From positions 124,001 through 188,000 of the forward strand of contig NC_011982.1 in NCBI RefSeq assembly GCF_000016285.1: a stretch of 64,000 nucleotides of DNA, given 5' to 3'. This DNA is from Allorhizobium ampelinum S4 (lineage in GTDB: Bacteria > Pseudomonadota > Alphaproteobacteria > Rhizobiales > Rhizobiaceae). This document shows positions 17,732-26,780 of the stretch, one piece after another. Below the pieces are notes generated by a model. The model saw only the letters and a list, made by a program, of their open reading frames with translations. It searched no databases and had not been told where the DNA came from. The stretch's first letter is position 1; every line of letters starts with the position of its first letter. The translations under genes were made by a program, and so were the position numbers.

Positions 17732-18943
17732 ATGATAGCGAGCCAGCAGCAAGTCGAACCCGCAGAATCATCGGCGGCAAAAATCAGCCGGCAGTCTCGA
17801 TTGTTGTCTGCACAGCTGAGGTCGATTCGCGAGCGCCTCTACGAACCCGTAGCAGCAAAGACTCTGAAGACCTTCACGTCGCGCGAAGCCGCGATGCTGC
17901 TGGGGATTGCGGAATCAACACTTCGTCAGATGTCGCTCGATGGAGAGAGCGCAATACCCGATCGCCGGGATAATGGGCGACGAATTTATACGCTTCACCA
18001 AGTAAATCAGATACGCCAGCATCTCGCTCAAAAGCGCCCGAATGAAGCACTTGAGTTTTTCCCACGCCGCCGAGACGGTGAAAAATTACAGGTCATTGCT
18101 GTTGCAAACTTTAAGGGAGGCTCAGCAAAAACGACGACAACGGTCCATTTGGCGCATTATTTGGCAATCCAGGGGCTCCGGGTTCTTGCGATCGACCTCG
18201 ATACGCAAGCATCACTGTCAGCAATATTTGGATACCAGCCGGAGTTCGACGTTGACCAGAACGAGACCGTCTATGCAGGAATTCGCTATGATCGACGTCG
18301 CAAGGCTGTCCAAGATGTGATCCGAAAGACCTATTTCGCCGGGATTGATTTGATCCCGGCGAACCTGGAACTTATGGAGTATGAACACGAAACTCCGCAG
18401 GCGATTGCAGACGGCTACGGACGGGGAGAAGAGATTTTCTTTCGCAGGTTGTCTGCGGTCATCAGTGAAGTTGAGGCTGACTACGACATAGTACTTATCG
18501 ACGCCCCACCTCAGCTGGGTTATCTTACTCTTGGCGCCCTATGCGCTGCCACGGCGCTTCTTATCACCATTCATCCGGCGATGATCGACGTCGCGAGTAT
18601 GAACCAGTTTCTGGCTACGATGAGCGATCTCATGGGCGTGATCGAGGCACGTGGCGGCACGCTCAGTCACGATTTCATTCGCTACTTGATCACGCGACAT
18701 AACCCAAACGACGGTCCTCAAGTTAATGTCGTCACTTTGTTGCGATCCCTTTTCAAAGAAGATGTTTTGGCCCCCGTTGTCGTTGAAACCACCGCGATCG
18801 CGATCGCGGGCCTCGAAAAGAAAAGTCTTTATGAATTGTCGAGAGGAAGCGTTGGGCGCGATACACTTTCCCGTGCACTCGAGTCGGTAGATTCGGTCAA
18901 CCGAGAAATCTTCCTCTATGTTAAGAACGTGTGGGGTAGATGA
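17732..18943 (+). CDS. repA: Plasmid partition ATPase RepA
   Basis: A 403-residue ParA-type ATPase of the usual repABC length. N-terminal residues about 45-105 form a MerR-like DNA-binding segment (TSREAAMLLGIAESTLRQMS). The ATPase has the deviant Walker A FKGGSAKTTTT near residue 130, the A' motif VLAIDLDTQASLS and VLIDAPPQLGYL. The ATG at 17732 follows GAGG. It is the first gene of an operon in which repB overlaps its stop by 4 bp. It partitions the plasmid together with RepB and represses the operon promoter. Confidence 0.96.
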   Translation: MIASQQQVEPAESSAAKISRQSRLLSAQLRSIRERLYEPVAAKTLKTFTSREAAMLLGIAESTLRQMSLDGESAIPDRRDNGRRIYTLHQVNQIRQHLAQKRPNEALEFFPRRRDGEKLQVIAVANFKGGSAKTTTTVHLAHYLAIQGLRVLAIDLDTQASLSAIFGYQPEFDVDQNETVYAGIRYDRRRKAVQDVIRKTYFAGIDLIPANLELMEYEHETPQAIADGYGRGEEIFFRRLSAVISEVEADYDIVLIDAPPQLGYLTLGALCAATALLITIHPAMIDVASMNQFLATMSDLMGVIEARGGTLSHDFIRYLITRHNPNDGPQVNVVTLLRSLFKEDVLAPVVVETTAIAIAGLEKKSLYELSRGSVGRDTLSRALESVDSVNREIFLYVKNVWGR

Positions 18944-19977
18944 TGGTCAATCCCGAGGAACGAAGCCAGCAGATGAACAGCTTGTTCGGGCACATCGATA
19001 CTGACGGTCTCGCGAAACAATCGTCGCCCTTACGTTTCGGGCAGGAAAAGCTGCGTGTTGGCTCGGCGGTCGTCAAGTCAATGGATCGTGCGTTCGTTTC
19101 AATCGAAGATGAGAATAGGCGTCTTCATAATCAGTTGCTTTCATCAGGATCAGCCGTTGAACTCGACCCTGATCGCGTCGCTCCATCGTTCATTAATAAT
19201 CGCTTGGACATCGAAGGCGATGAGAGCTTTCATACGTTCGTCGAAGGTATCAAAGAGGCTGGACAGAAGCTTCCCATTCTCGTGCGTCCCTTGGCGGGGA
19301 AGCTGGCTCACTATCGAGCTGCCTACGGCCACCGACGCCTCCCCGCGTGCCAGATATTGAAGCGTTCCGCCAAGGCGATCGTACGTGAGTTGAGCGACGA
19401 GGAACCCGTTGTTTCACAAGGGATCGAGAACTCGGAGCGTCTCAATCTATCTTTCAATGAGCAGGCGCTATTTGCCTTGAACCTAAAAGAGCGGAAATAC
19501 TCGCGGGAGCTGATATCAGACGCGCTAGGTCGCAATCAGGGCCAGCGCCGCGCCTATATCTCGATCCTTATAAATACGGCTGCGCTGATTCCTGAAGAGC
19601 TCATCCGGCCGATGGGATCGCCGCCCTCCATGGGGCGTCCAAAATGGGAAAAGCTGGGGGCTTTCATTAATAATCGAAATCTGAGCGCTCGGCGGAAGAA
19701 AATCCTCGCAGATGTCACTGCCTCTCCTGCATGGGAGAAAATCGGAAGCGCCCGGCGGTTCGCATTGATCATGACTGCCTTCAATCGTTCTACTAAATGC
19801 GGGCCAGACTTGGTCGAAGTGTCGCTGGACGATGGTATTATCATTGTAGCAAAACAAACCGATAAGCCGACACATATTTCAATTCCTGACAATCGCTTTC
19901 CCGGGCTTTCGGACTGGCTGCTGCAACGGCTACCCGATCTTTTTGAAGAGTTTCAATGGGACAACGAAAGGTTTTAG
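18940..19977 (+). CDS. repB: Plasmid partition protein RepB (ParB-like)
   Basis: A 345-residue ParB-family centromere-binding protein. The ParB/Spo0J nuclease-like fold is visible in FVEGIKEAGQKLPILVRPLA and HYRAAYGHRRLPACQIL, followed by the helix-turn-helix region (FALNLKERKYSRELISDALG). The start overlaps the repA stop (ATGATGG), and a second ATG follows immediately. It is the partner of RepA and binds parS sites, which I could not identify. Unlike some Ti plasmids there is no gap or small ORF between repA and repB. Confidence 0.94.
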   Translation: MMVNPEERSQQMNSLFGHIDTDGLAKQSSPLRFGQEKLRVGSAVVKSMDRAFVSIEDENRRLHNQLLSSGSAVELDPDRVAPSFINNRLDIEGDESFHTFVEGIKEAGQKLPILVRPLAGKLAHYRAAYGHRRLPACQILKRSAKAIVRELSDEEPVVSQGIENSERLNLSFNEQALFALNLKERKYSRELISDALGRNQGQRRAYISILINTAALIPEELIRPMGSPPSMGRPKWEKLGAFINNRNLSARRKKILADVTASPAWEKIGSARRFALIMTAFNRSTKCGPDLVEVSLDDGIIIVAKQTDKPTHISIPDNRFPGLSDWLLQRLPDLFEEFQWDNERF

Positions 19978-19999
19978 AATGAACTAGTCGCCAGAACCG

Positions 20000-20082
20000 G
20001 AAAGGGCCCATCGACTGCAATCGATAGACCCTTGAACTAGCGGCCAACGGAGCGTCTATGCACCATCAACATCAGCTATAGC
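20000..20082 (-). ncRNA. ctRNA (repE): Countertranscript RNA in the repB-repC spacer
   Basis: All repABC plasmids carry a small antisense RNA here that inhibits repC expression. On the minus strand a -35 TTGATT (20112-20117), an exact 17-bp spacer and a -10 TATAAT (20089-20094) would start transcription near 20082. A hairpin with arms GGGTCTATCGA and TCGATGGGCCC (with a G-T pair and mismatch) followed by TTT ends it near 20000. The predicted size is about 80 nt. The same hairpin on the plus strand corresponds to the repC leader structure. Confidence 0.7.
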
Positions 20083-20088
20083 GAACAG

Positions 20089-20117
20089 ATTATAAGACGG
20101 ACGAGGGTGTTAATCAA
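20089..20117 (-). promoter_or_regulatory. ctRNA promoter
   Basis: TTGATT and TATAAT hexamers with 17 bp between them, facing the repB gene. It is the best sigma70-type promoter seen in the replication region. Confidence 0.65.
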
Positions 20118-20221
20118 GTCTCTGTAACTGCCAGGGACGGATTTTTGCGCGTAGCGATCCGTGGGCTTCCTGAAAATTGATTGATTGGGACTGCGATCTT
20201 GTGATCCGCAGCAGGATAGCC

Positions 20222-21484
20222 ATGACTGAATTATCGTCAGTCGCGTCATTTCGACGCGTCACTCCCGGAATTGCTGCAAGCGCGCGTCTTGCAATGGCAA
20301 ACAATGTTCCTGATACAACCAAGTCCGAAATAGCGCTGCTTTTGAAGAAGGCAGCTCCAATTTTAGGCATCGACGGCCCCACCTATCACGTCATGGATAT
20401 CCTTCTTGGCCTTTCTCGGGCCGATGACTGGAGGGGCTCTGGTCGTCCGATTGTGGCGATATCGAATGCGAAGCTGGCGGAATATATAATGCGTTCAGAA
20501 CGCACGGTAAATAGATGTATCCGACGGCTAGTTGAAGCTGGTATCGCGGCTTATCGAGACAGCTCAACGGGCCGACGGTTTGTATACCGCAATAAAGCTG
20601 GTGAGGTGATGGCCGGCTTTGGAATCGATTTCACACCAGCCCGAGTGAGGGCTGACGAACTAAAGCAGGCCGTTGATCAGTACCAACAACGACTGAACAT
20701 CGAACTGGCAGCCAAGCGCGACATCAGCCGGTTGTCACGTGCAATCGAAGACCTTTGCACCTGTAATCCATCAGGTGTCACGACTGAAAAATTGGAACTC
20801 CAGGCGATATTGGGGGATAGCGACGGCGTTATTGAGCGGGCGGAGCGGATAAGGCAACTACACCTACAGACGTTAGCTAGGCTGGCCCCAGAATACGTTC
20901 CGTTCGATATGACATGCGAGGGTGACACCGGCGTCACTCCAGATATCGATACAAACCCAGAATCTCTCTCTGAAAGTAATAAAATGCCGACCCGCTCTAA
21001 CGAGCGGGGCATTTTTCAAGAAAACGGCCGCTACGCGGCCGAAGGGGCTTTTGAAAAAAATCCTACGAATGCCACGGTTGCGATGCAAGATAAGACTGAC
21101 GGCGAGGATCGTGATGCAGACACAGTCCAGGGTGAGGTTTTGGGCTCCGTGTCTGTGGGGCTCCTCCAGGCAGCCTGTCCAGGGGCCCAGGCGATGATTG
21201 CACAGCAGTTTGACAGCTGGTCTGCACTCGGTCGATCTGGGGAGAGGCTTCGCCGGATGATAGGTCTGTCCGAAGCGGGCTGGGCTGATGGTCAGAAGAA
21301 AGTTGGCCCTTACGCTGCCGCGGCGATCTTGGCGACAGTACTTGAAAAGTCAATTCGTGACCCTGAGCAGATTTCTAAACCTGGCGGCTATTTCCGAGCA
21401 ATGATTGATCGAGCCATTGATGGTCGACTGAATTTGGAGCGCAGTCTTTTTGGGCTTGCCGACCGCGGGTATGGTAATCCCTAG
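20222..21484 (+). CDS. repC: Replication initiator RepC
   Basis: A 420-residue initiator starting at the ATG at 20222 with AGGA upstream; a start at 20177 would overlap the ctRNA region leader and is less likely. The N-terminal domain has the family's winged-helix segment ([20 protein letters not shown], then [31 protein letters not shown]). The C-terminal domain has [20 protein letters not shown]. In repABC plasmids the origin lies inside repC, commonly in its AT-richer middle, here near 20940-20990. The TAG stop sits exactly in the CTAG target where IS630 copy 3 and IS5 inserted, so the reading frame ends at the element boundary. Confidence 0.93.
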   Translation: MTELSSVASFRRVTPGIAASARLAMANNVPDTTKSEIALLLKKAAPILGIDGPTYHVMDILLGLSRADDWRGSGRPIVAISNAKLAEYIMRSERTVNRCIRRLVEAGIAAYRDSSTGRRFVYRNKAGEVMAGFGIDFTPARVRADELKQAVDQYQQRLNIELAAKRDISRLSRAIEDLCTCNPSGVTTEKLELQAILGDSDGVIERAERIRQLHLQTLARLAPEYVPFDMTCEGDTGVTPDIDTNPESLSESNKMPTRSNERGIFQENGRYAAEGAFEKNPTNATVAMQDKTDGEDRDADTVQGEVLGSVSVGLLQAACPGAQAMIAQQFDSWSALGRSGERLRRMIGLSEAGWADGQKKVGPYAAAAILATVLEKSIRDPEQISKPGGYFRAMIDRAIDGRLNLERSLFGLADRGYGNP

Positions 21485-22584
21485 TCACCGGAATCTGAAG
21501 TTCGGCTCATTGTTTTTTGGCAGAATCGCTTGACGGAGGCGAGGATTTGGCCGGCGGATTTCACCCATCTGTATGGCTTGGGATTCTCGTTGTGCGTTGC
21601 GATAAACGCGTCGATGTCGGCTTCCAGTTCGGCGGTGGAACGATGGACACCGCGTTGCAATTGCTTGCGCATCAGCTCTGCAAACCACCGCTCGACTTGA
21701 TTGATCCAGGAGGCTGACGTTGGCGTGAAGTGAACATGCCAATGCGGGCGGCGTGCGAGCCAGGCCTTGATCCTCGGCGTCTTGTGGGTCGCATAGTTGT
21801 CCATCACCAAATGCACGTCCGGCCCCTTGGGCATCTCGGCGTCAATCCGCTTCAAGAAGTCGAGAAATTCGGTCGCCCTGTGACGTTTGTAGCACTGGCC
21901 GATTACCGCGCCAGTCGCAACGTCGAGCGCGGCGAACAGGGATGTCGTGCCGTTGCGGACATAGGTATGGGTGCGCCGCTGCTCGGCGATGCCCGGCGCC
22001 ATGGGCAGAACCGGCTGCTCGCGATCCAGTGCCTGGATTTGCGATTTCTCATCCACGCATAGCACGACTGCCCGATCAGGTGGCGACATGTAAAGGCCGA
22101 CTATGTCTTGCACCTTATCAACGAACAGGGGATCGGAAGACAGCTTGAATGTCTCCGAACGATGCGGCTGCAAACCAAACGCGGTCCATATCCGACGGAT
22201 GATGGTGTGCGACAGCCCGCGGTCGGCTGCCATCGAACGGATAGACCAGTGCGTGGCATCCTTCGGGGTGGTGTTCAATGTCCGTTCGACGACCTCAGCT
22301 ACCTGGACGTCAGAGACGGTTCGTGGCCGACCTGCGCGATATTCGTCGGTCAGCCCGTCAATGCCACCCTGCACGAACCTGCGGCGCCACTTGCCAACCG
22401 TGTGCTCGTGGACGCCAAGGCGTTCGGCAACATCTTTGCTCTGCAAGCCCTGCGCGCACAGCAAAACTATCCGGCATCGATCCGACAGCGAGCGCGGCGC
22501 CTTGTGCCGACGCACCTGAGACTCAAGAAAATTTCTATCCTCGTCGCTCAGAGCGACAAAGCCCGCTTGCCTGCCGACCATCAA
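21481..22584 (-). CDS. IS630 family transposase, intact
   Basis: A 367-residue transposase, the only intact one among five copies. It has an N-terminal helix-turn-helix ([39 protein letters not shown]), catalytic regions [27 protein letters not shown] and [15 protein letters not shown], then the in-frame C-terminus [20 protein letters not shown] and [14 protein letters not shown]. Its TAG stop is formed by the element's final C-adjacent TA target duplication plus the following G. It can potentially mobilise the defective copies in trans. Confidence 0.95.
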   Translation of the reverse strand: MMVGRQAGFVALSDEDRNFLESQVRRHKAPRSLSDRCRIVLLCAQGLQSKDVAERLGVHEHTVGKWRRRFVQGGIDGLTDEYRAGRPRTVSDVQVAEVVERTLNTTPKDATHWSIRSMAADRGLSHTIIRRIWTAFGLQPHRSETFKLSSDPLFVDKVQDIVGLYMSPPDRAVVLCVDEKSQIQALDREQPVLPMAPGIAEQRRTHTYVRNGTTSLFAALDVATGAVIGQCYKRHRATEFLDFLKRIDAEMPKGPDVHLVMDNYATHKTPRIKAWLARRPHWHVHFTPTSASWINQVERWFAELMRKQLQRGVHRSTAELEADIDAFIATHNENPKPYRWVKSAGQILASVKRFCQKTMSRTSDSGD

Positions 22585-22646
22585 TCAAACTCCCGCTGTT
22601 ACAACAGAAGCAAAATAAAATGATGCCTACTTTAGTTCCACGTTAA
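21484..22646 (-). mobile_element. IS630 copy 3, full length and intact
   Basis: A 1163-bp element with TA on both sides (21482-21483, 22647-22648). It is inverted relative to copy 2, so the pair brackets repABC. Its right-hand TA is also the left flank of the adjoining IS5 element, and its left edge is the repC stop codon. Confidence 0.93.
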
Positions 22647-22648
22647 TA

Positions 22649-23522
22649 GGCGGTGTGGACGGATTGCCGCAAGTTTAATTTCTGCGATTCCCAAATCCGT
22701 ATTTGAATGATTCATGGGTTGCCGGTTTCAGAGGAGATCGGCGATGCTGACGAAGATGACAGAAGCGGACTGGGCGGTCGCACTTGAGGTTTTCCGCGCC
22801 TCGCTTCCGCGGCGGGGCGACAAGGGTCGAGATGACCGGCTGTTTTTGGAGGCCCTGCACTATTTCTCCGTCAACAATATCACCTGGCGCGGTCTGCCGG
22901 AGCGCTATGGACATTGGAACAGTGTCTGGAAGCGCTTTTCCCGATTGAGCAAGGCGGGTGTTTTTGAGATTTTCTTCGAGCACCTTGGCAGCCTGAGCAC
23001 GTCGGCCGATCTGGTTCAGATGTTCGACAGCACCGTGGTGCGCGCGCATGTTTCGGCAGCAGGAGCAAAAGGGGGCAATATGGCCAAGCGCTTGGCCGCT
23101 CGCAAGGCGGCTTCTCGACCAAAATCCACCTGAAGACCGATTTCGACGGACATCCCATCGCCTTTGATCTGACCGGGGGCGAGAAAGGTGACGCTCCGCA
23201 CTTTCCAATCCTGCTTGGCCTTGGCCCCGATGTAGATCCCCGCGCCGCCATGGGCGACAAGGGCTATGACAGCAAGGCTAACCGCCAGGCCGCAAGAAGG
23301 CGGGGTGCGGTTCCCGTCATTCCTTATCGTTCAACGGCAAAATCAAAGCCGACGTTCTTTCCCAAAGCGCTCTACAAAGGTCGCGCCCGCATCGAGCAAG
23401 CAGCCGGAAAACTCAAGCCCTTCAAGCGCGTTGCGCTACGATGCGAGAAGACCAAACAAAATTTCTCCTCCATCGTCGCAATCGCCGCAGGCTTCATCTT
23501 GATCAAATCCGTCCACACTGCC
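22649..23522 (+). mobile_element. IS5-family (IS427-group) element, copy 1
   Basis: 874 bp with terminal inverted repeats GGCGGTGTGGACGGAT and ATCCGTCCACACTGCC, flanked by TA. An equal-length copy in opposite orientation lies at 55756-56629. Confidence 0.92.
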
Positions 23523-23525
23523 TAG
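22744..23525 (+). CDS. IS5-family transposase (two frames, predicted -1 frameshift)
   Basis: OrfA starts at 22744 after GAGGAGATCGG and reads [20 protein letters not shown], then [20 protein letters not shown]. It runs out of frame after [18 protein letters not shown], ending at 23133. The second frame (-1) continues with [34 protein letters not shown] and [20 protein letters not shown]. The AAAAGGGGGC run near 23070 is a classic slippery site. The total of 782 nt plus one re-read base gives 261 whole codons. The terminal TAG stop lies in the target duplication rather than in the element. The same arrangement occurs in copy 2, arguing for programmed frameshifting rather than mutation. Confidence 0.88.
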
Positions 23526-23527
23526 AT

Positions 23528-23777
23528 TGAACTGCGCCGTGTTTACCAGTATCCACCTCAGCCTTTTTGACCCACTCATGGAGTGTATGCGGCGCACAGC
23601 CTATTTTGGCCGCTATCGATGAGATCGCGGCCCAACGGGACGGATGTTCGGCTTCATGGTCCAAAACAAGCCGCACCGCTCGGGCCCGAACTTCAGATGA
23701 AAATTTGTTTGTTGTCTTGCTTGTCATGGCTCCACTTTCTCACGAGTTGGAGCCTCCGGTAAACACGGGGCGGTTCA
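23528..23777 (-). mobile_element. Internally deleted IS3-family element (250 bp, MITE-like)
   Basis: Both ends are recognisable terminal inverted repeats: TGAACCGCCCCGTGTTTACC at the right on the minus strand and TGAACTGCGCCGTGTTTACC at the left on the plus strand. Inside, the minus strand encodes only the OrfA start ([40 protein letters not shown]). Everything from the middle of orfA through orfB is missing. No clear target duplication is seen. It starts three bases past the IS5 insertion site. Confidence 0.65.
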
Positions 23778-24139
23778 CAAAGCCATTGCACCAGATCGAC
23801 AAGTCTCCAGCGCACGGCACCATCGAGATAGGGAACGGGACCTTTCTCGACGATCTCAATGAGCGCTTTGCGCTGCTTGTCGTTCAACAGCGGCTCACGG
23901 CCCTTGGCCTTTCTGGTCTTCAGGCCGTCTGGACCGTGTTGATTGAAGCGCTCGACCCAATCGCGGACGATTTGCAAACCGACCCCGCCCATAGAGGCGG
24001 CTTGGCTCCGCGAGCCGCCTTCGTAGATCACTGACAAAGCAAGCAATCGCCGGGACCAGTCCGTGTCCCGGCTCTTTCTGGCAAGCTGACGCAGGTCTTC
24101 AGCCGTGTAGTCCCGACGGATATCGAGTGCCGTTCCCAT
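23778..24139 (-). pseudogene. IS630-type transposase N-terminal fragment (second lineage)
   Basis: From the ATG at 24139, MGTALDIRRDYTAEDLRQLA is followed by the helix-turn-helix ([20 protein letters not shown]) and [20 protein letters not shown]. This is the N-terminal third of a different IS630-family transposase. The reading ends at VDLVQWLCE where the IS3 derivative begins. The catalytic domain is missing. Confidence 0.75.
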
Positions 24140-24204
24140 CGCGAAATCTCCTTCCGCCATGTTGAAGCATGATTTGTCTCAAAACGGAATCCCGTGAGTC
24201 AACT

Positions 24205-26673
24205 TCATCGGGCACTGATATTATCTCGTGCCCGATCGCGCGGATCATAAATCCGTCGTTCATAAAACTCGTCAAAAGCATTTTCAGCTTTTGATGCGCC
24301 TATCGAGGCCGCGGTACGGTTCAACGCGGAAACAAGCAAAGCTTTTTTCTTCCTCAATCCAAGTGGCATGGTCTCTAGGTCCTTCTTAACGTCATAAAGG
24401 GCTAAAAACTCTCGATATACTTTCTGCTCACGCTCGCGAGTAGGCCATTTTCCTGTCAATGCCGTTTCGCGGGCGAGTACAGCTTCTGTCTGGCCACGGG
24501 GCCCAAGATGCAGCAATTCAGAAGTCTGATCTTTACAAGGTGAGGAAAGGACCGGATCGCGGCTTACTGTATAGTTGTAGCTGGTAGTCGCAACCTGAAG
24601 TGGCATGATCACCCCATCTGGCGTTTCACATTGCAACCCGTCGTTAGCGAGTTGGTGCGCGTAGCCAAGCTGGTTTAATTGATACCCATTTGAAGCCGTT
24701 ACACTTTCCGTGGACGCAACAGGGTCAGACAGGGTTGCCCTTTGATCAGACCGGTAGCTCGCGTCATCTGGCCACCCGCGCCCCACCAGTCCGGTCCGCC
24801 CCCTTCCGGTACCAACATGTTGGCGATGAAGCTCCTTGCATTCGAGGTAAGCGGGCATCGGCCTCTCCAAACGCCGGCCCTCTTTTGTCGAGCGCAGGGT
24901 ATGGTGGACAACCTTGAACCCAAAAATATGCTCCGACTCGTATTTTCCGGTCTCGGTCGCAAGCCGCGCTCGTTCGTTTTTACGACTTCCATAAGTGCCA
25001 ATATTGTCGCTTCTCGTGCTAGCGGCTTTTTCTGGCTGAGTGGACTGGGGCGTCAACCCCGTCCCGTGGGACGGCGACCCTTTCGTGTGGAAAATTTCGT
25101 CATTGGCCGCTGCTCTGGCGCCTCGACGGCTCCTACTGCCCAGCCGTTTAACTTTGGTGACGTCGTCCAGGGGACTACTTTTGGCGATGCTTCCGGTTTG
25201 ATCTGTGTCACTTCCAGAGGGCCCGAAATTGAGTACGCGTCTTGCTTCCAATTGCGTGCATGCGAGATTTTGCACGTTAGTCTGCTCTTGTGCTGCATCC
25301 CGTGTGAGACAAAGTGGGCGTGCTTCAAGTTGTTCAACCAAACTGAGACGGGACTTACTGTTCGTACTTGCTTCCGACAGAAGACCAGTCACCTTGCCAT
25401 CCTCAAACGGATCATGTTCATCGGGAATCCAGGCCGCGGGGTCGAGCTCTGCCAGGCGCGCGTTCACGACCAGATTTTGCCAACGCGGCTGGGCTGGCTG
25501 CTTCCAATGTCCGTACGCCCGACGTTCCGCATCGCCAAGCGACATTCCCTCATATGAGAAGACTGAGGAAGGTGTCGTCCCGATCACCGGATTCGATTCG
25601 GCGTCACCTTCGATTACAGCTTGGCGTGCGTCTATGATAAGATCTTCCCAGGTGGGCTGGTACGGCTTGCTCCCGCGATTATGCGCAGCGCGCTCCGCCA
25701 CTCCATCGTACACAAAGGACGCACACGACACCTCATCGTCATCAATTGGGACGCGGGGCACGCGCTCGCATTCGTTGGAAGGAGTTTCCTTGCCTCTTTC
25801 ATGTGAGCACGACATCGAAGCAACCCGGTCCAATTCAGCAATGCGTGCGTCAACAACGAGATCTTCCCATCCTGGCTGCGCGGGCCCGAGCCATTTTTCG
25901 TATGCTAGCCGTTCACCCTCCCCAAGTGGGAGGCCTTCGTACTCGAAGACCGAGCTGTTATTTGATTCGTTGAGCCAGCCAGAGCTGTCGATCGCTTCAA
26001 GACGCGCGTCGATTATTAGGTCTTTCCAGGATGGTGCCTGTAATTTACTCCAATTCTCATATACCTCGCGCTCAGGTGAGCCGAGTCTCATCCCATCAAA
26101 TTCGAATGCGTGAGGGAAACCGATTTTTTGATCGATCGAGCTTGTCCGCCTGCGCTTGGAGGCATCGGACCGGAATTCCTGCTGAACGAAATCACACTCG
26201 TTCGGAATCGAAGAAGCGGCGTGTAGCTGTTCAATACGCGCGTTTACAACGAGTTGTTCCCAACTGGGTTGTCCCGGCTCCATCCATTCTTCGTAGGCGC
26301 GCCGTTCCCCTTCCACCAGGGGCACACCCTCATAAACAAACGTCGATGAGGTACTTTCTCTGAAATCGAGATTCCAATCGGAACTGTCTATCGCGCTCAT
26401 GCGAGCGTTTATTATCGGATCTTTCCAACCCGGCCTGTCCGCTCTGTCCCATGTCTCGTACGCGGACCGCTCGGCGGCGCCAAGTCTCATTCCGTCATAA
26501 AAGAATGGCGAACACGAATTTTCCCAATGATCCGTTTGGCCGTCGGATGTGGATCCAGCGAAACGGTTCGAAGGCACTTTGGGATGTAGGACAGGCGTAA
26601 TCCCGGTGTTAACCTCTGCCGAGGATCTAGCCGACTCACCGTATCCGCTTTGCGAGCTTCCCGATGTTTTCAT
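24205..26673 (-). CDS. virD5: Virulence effector VirD5
   Basis: An 822-residue protein, last gene of the virD operon, 107 bp after virD4. Position and length (VirD5 of other Ti plasmids is about 830 residues) support the name. VirD5 is exported by the VirB/VirD4 system and acts in the plant nucleus. Residues 57-415 hold six degenerate copies of a roughly 44-residue unit of the form F-Y-(E/D)-G-x-L-G-E-x-E-R-x-A-Y-E-x-W, then (W)-(E/K)-D-L-(V/I)-(V/I)-(D/N)-A-R. They alternate as two subtypes, so the real period is about 130 residues repeated three times; the fifth unit is decayed. Basic clusters KRRRT (173-177) and SRRGARAA may be nuclear localisation signals. The C-terminus is Arg-rich, as secreted Vir effectors usually are. 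Confidence 0.85.
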   Translation of the reverse strand: MKTSGSSQSGYGESARSSAEVNTGITPVLHPKVPSNRFAGSTSDGQTDHWENSCSPFFYDGMRLGAAERSAYETWDRADRPGWKDPIINARMSAIDSSDWNLDFRESTSSTFVYEGVPLVEGERRAYEEWMEPGQPSWEQLVVNARIEQLHAASSIPNECDFVQQEFRSDASKRRRTSSIDQKIGFPHAFEFDGMRLGSPEREVYENWSKLQAPSWKDLIIDARLEAIDSSGWLNESNNSSVFEYEGLPLGEGERLAYEKWLGPAQPGWEDLVVDARIAELDRVASMSCSHERGKETPSNECERVPRVPIDDDEVSCASFVYDGVAERAAHNRGSKPYQPTWEDLIIDARQAVIEGDAESNPVIGTTPSSVFSYEGMSLGDAERRAYGHWKQPAQPRWQNLVVNARLAELDPAAWIPDEHDPFEDGKVTGLLSEASTNSKSRLSLVEQLEARPLCLTRDAAQEQTNVQNLACTQLEARRVLNFGPSGSDTDQTGSIAKSSPLDDVTKVKRLGSRSRRGARAAANDEIFHTKGSPSHGTGLTPQSTQPEKAASTRSDNIGTYGSRKNERARLATETGKYESEHIFGFKVVHHTLRSTKEGRRLERPMPAYLECKELHRQHVGTGRGRTGLVGRGWPDDASYRSDQRATLSDPVASTESVTASNGYQLNQLGYAHQLANDGLQCETPDGVIMPLQVATTSYNYTVSRDPVLSSPCKDQTSELLHLGPRGQTEAVLARETALTGKWPTREREQKVYREFLALYDVKKDLETMPLGLRKKKALLVSALNRTAASIGASKAENAFDEFYERRIYDPRDRARDNISAR

Positions 26674-26780
26674 GGCGATGTCTCATCAATCGGCAACCTT
26701 CAGCGTTGTTAGTGCATTCACGAAGCGGGACTTCTGACGGCGCCAACAAGACTTGATCCGAAGCGGTATAACACTGAGCT

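Noticed and set aside
24742..25557. 271-aa plus ORF (and 25205-26113, 302 aa) opposite virD5
   Set aside because: Opposite the repeat-bearing virD5 gene; the apparent repeats in these ORFs are the antisense image of the VirD5 repeats.
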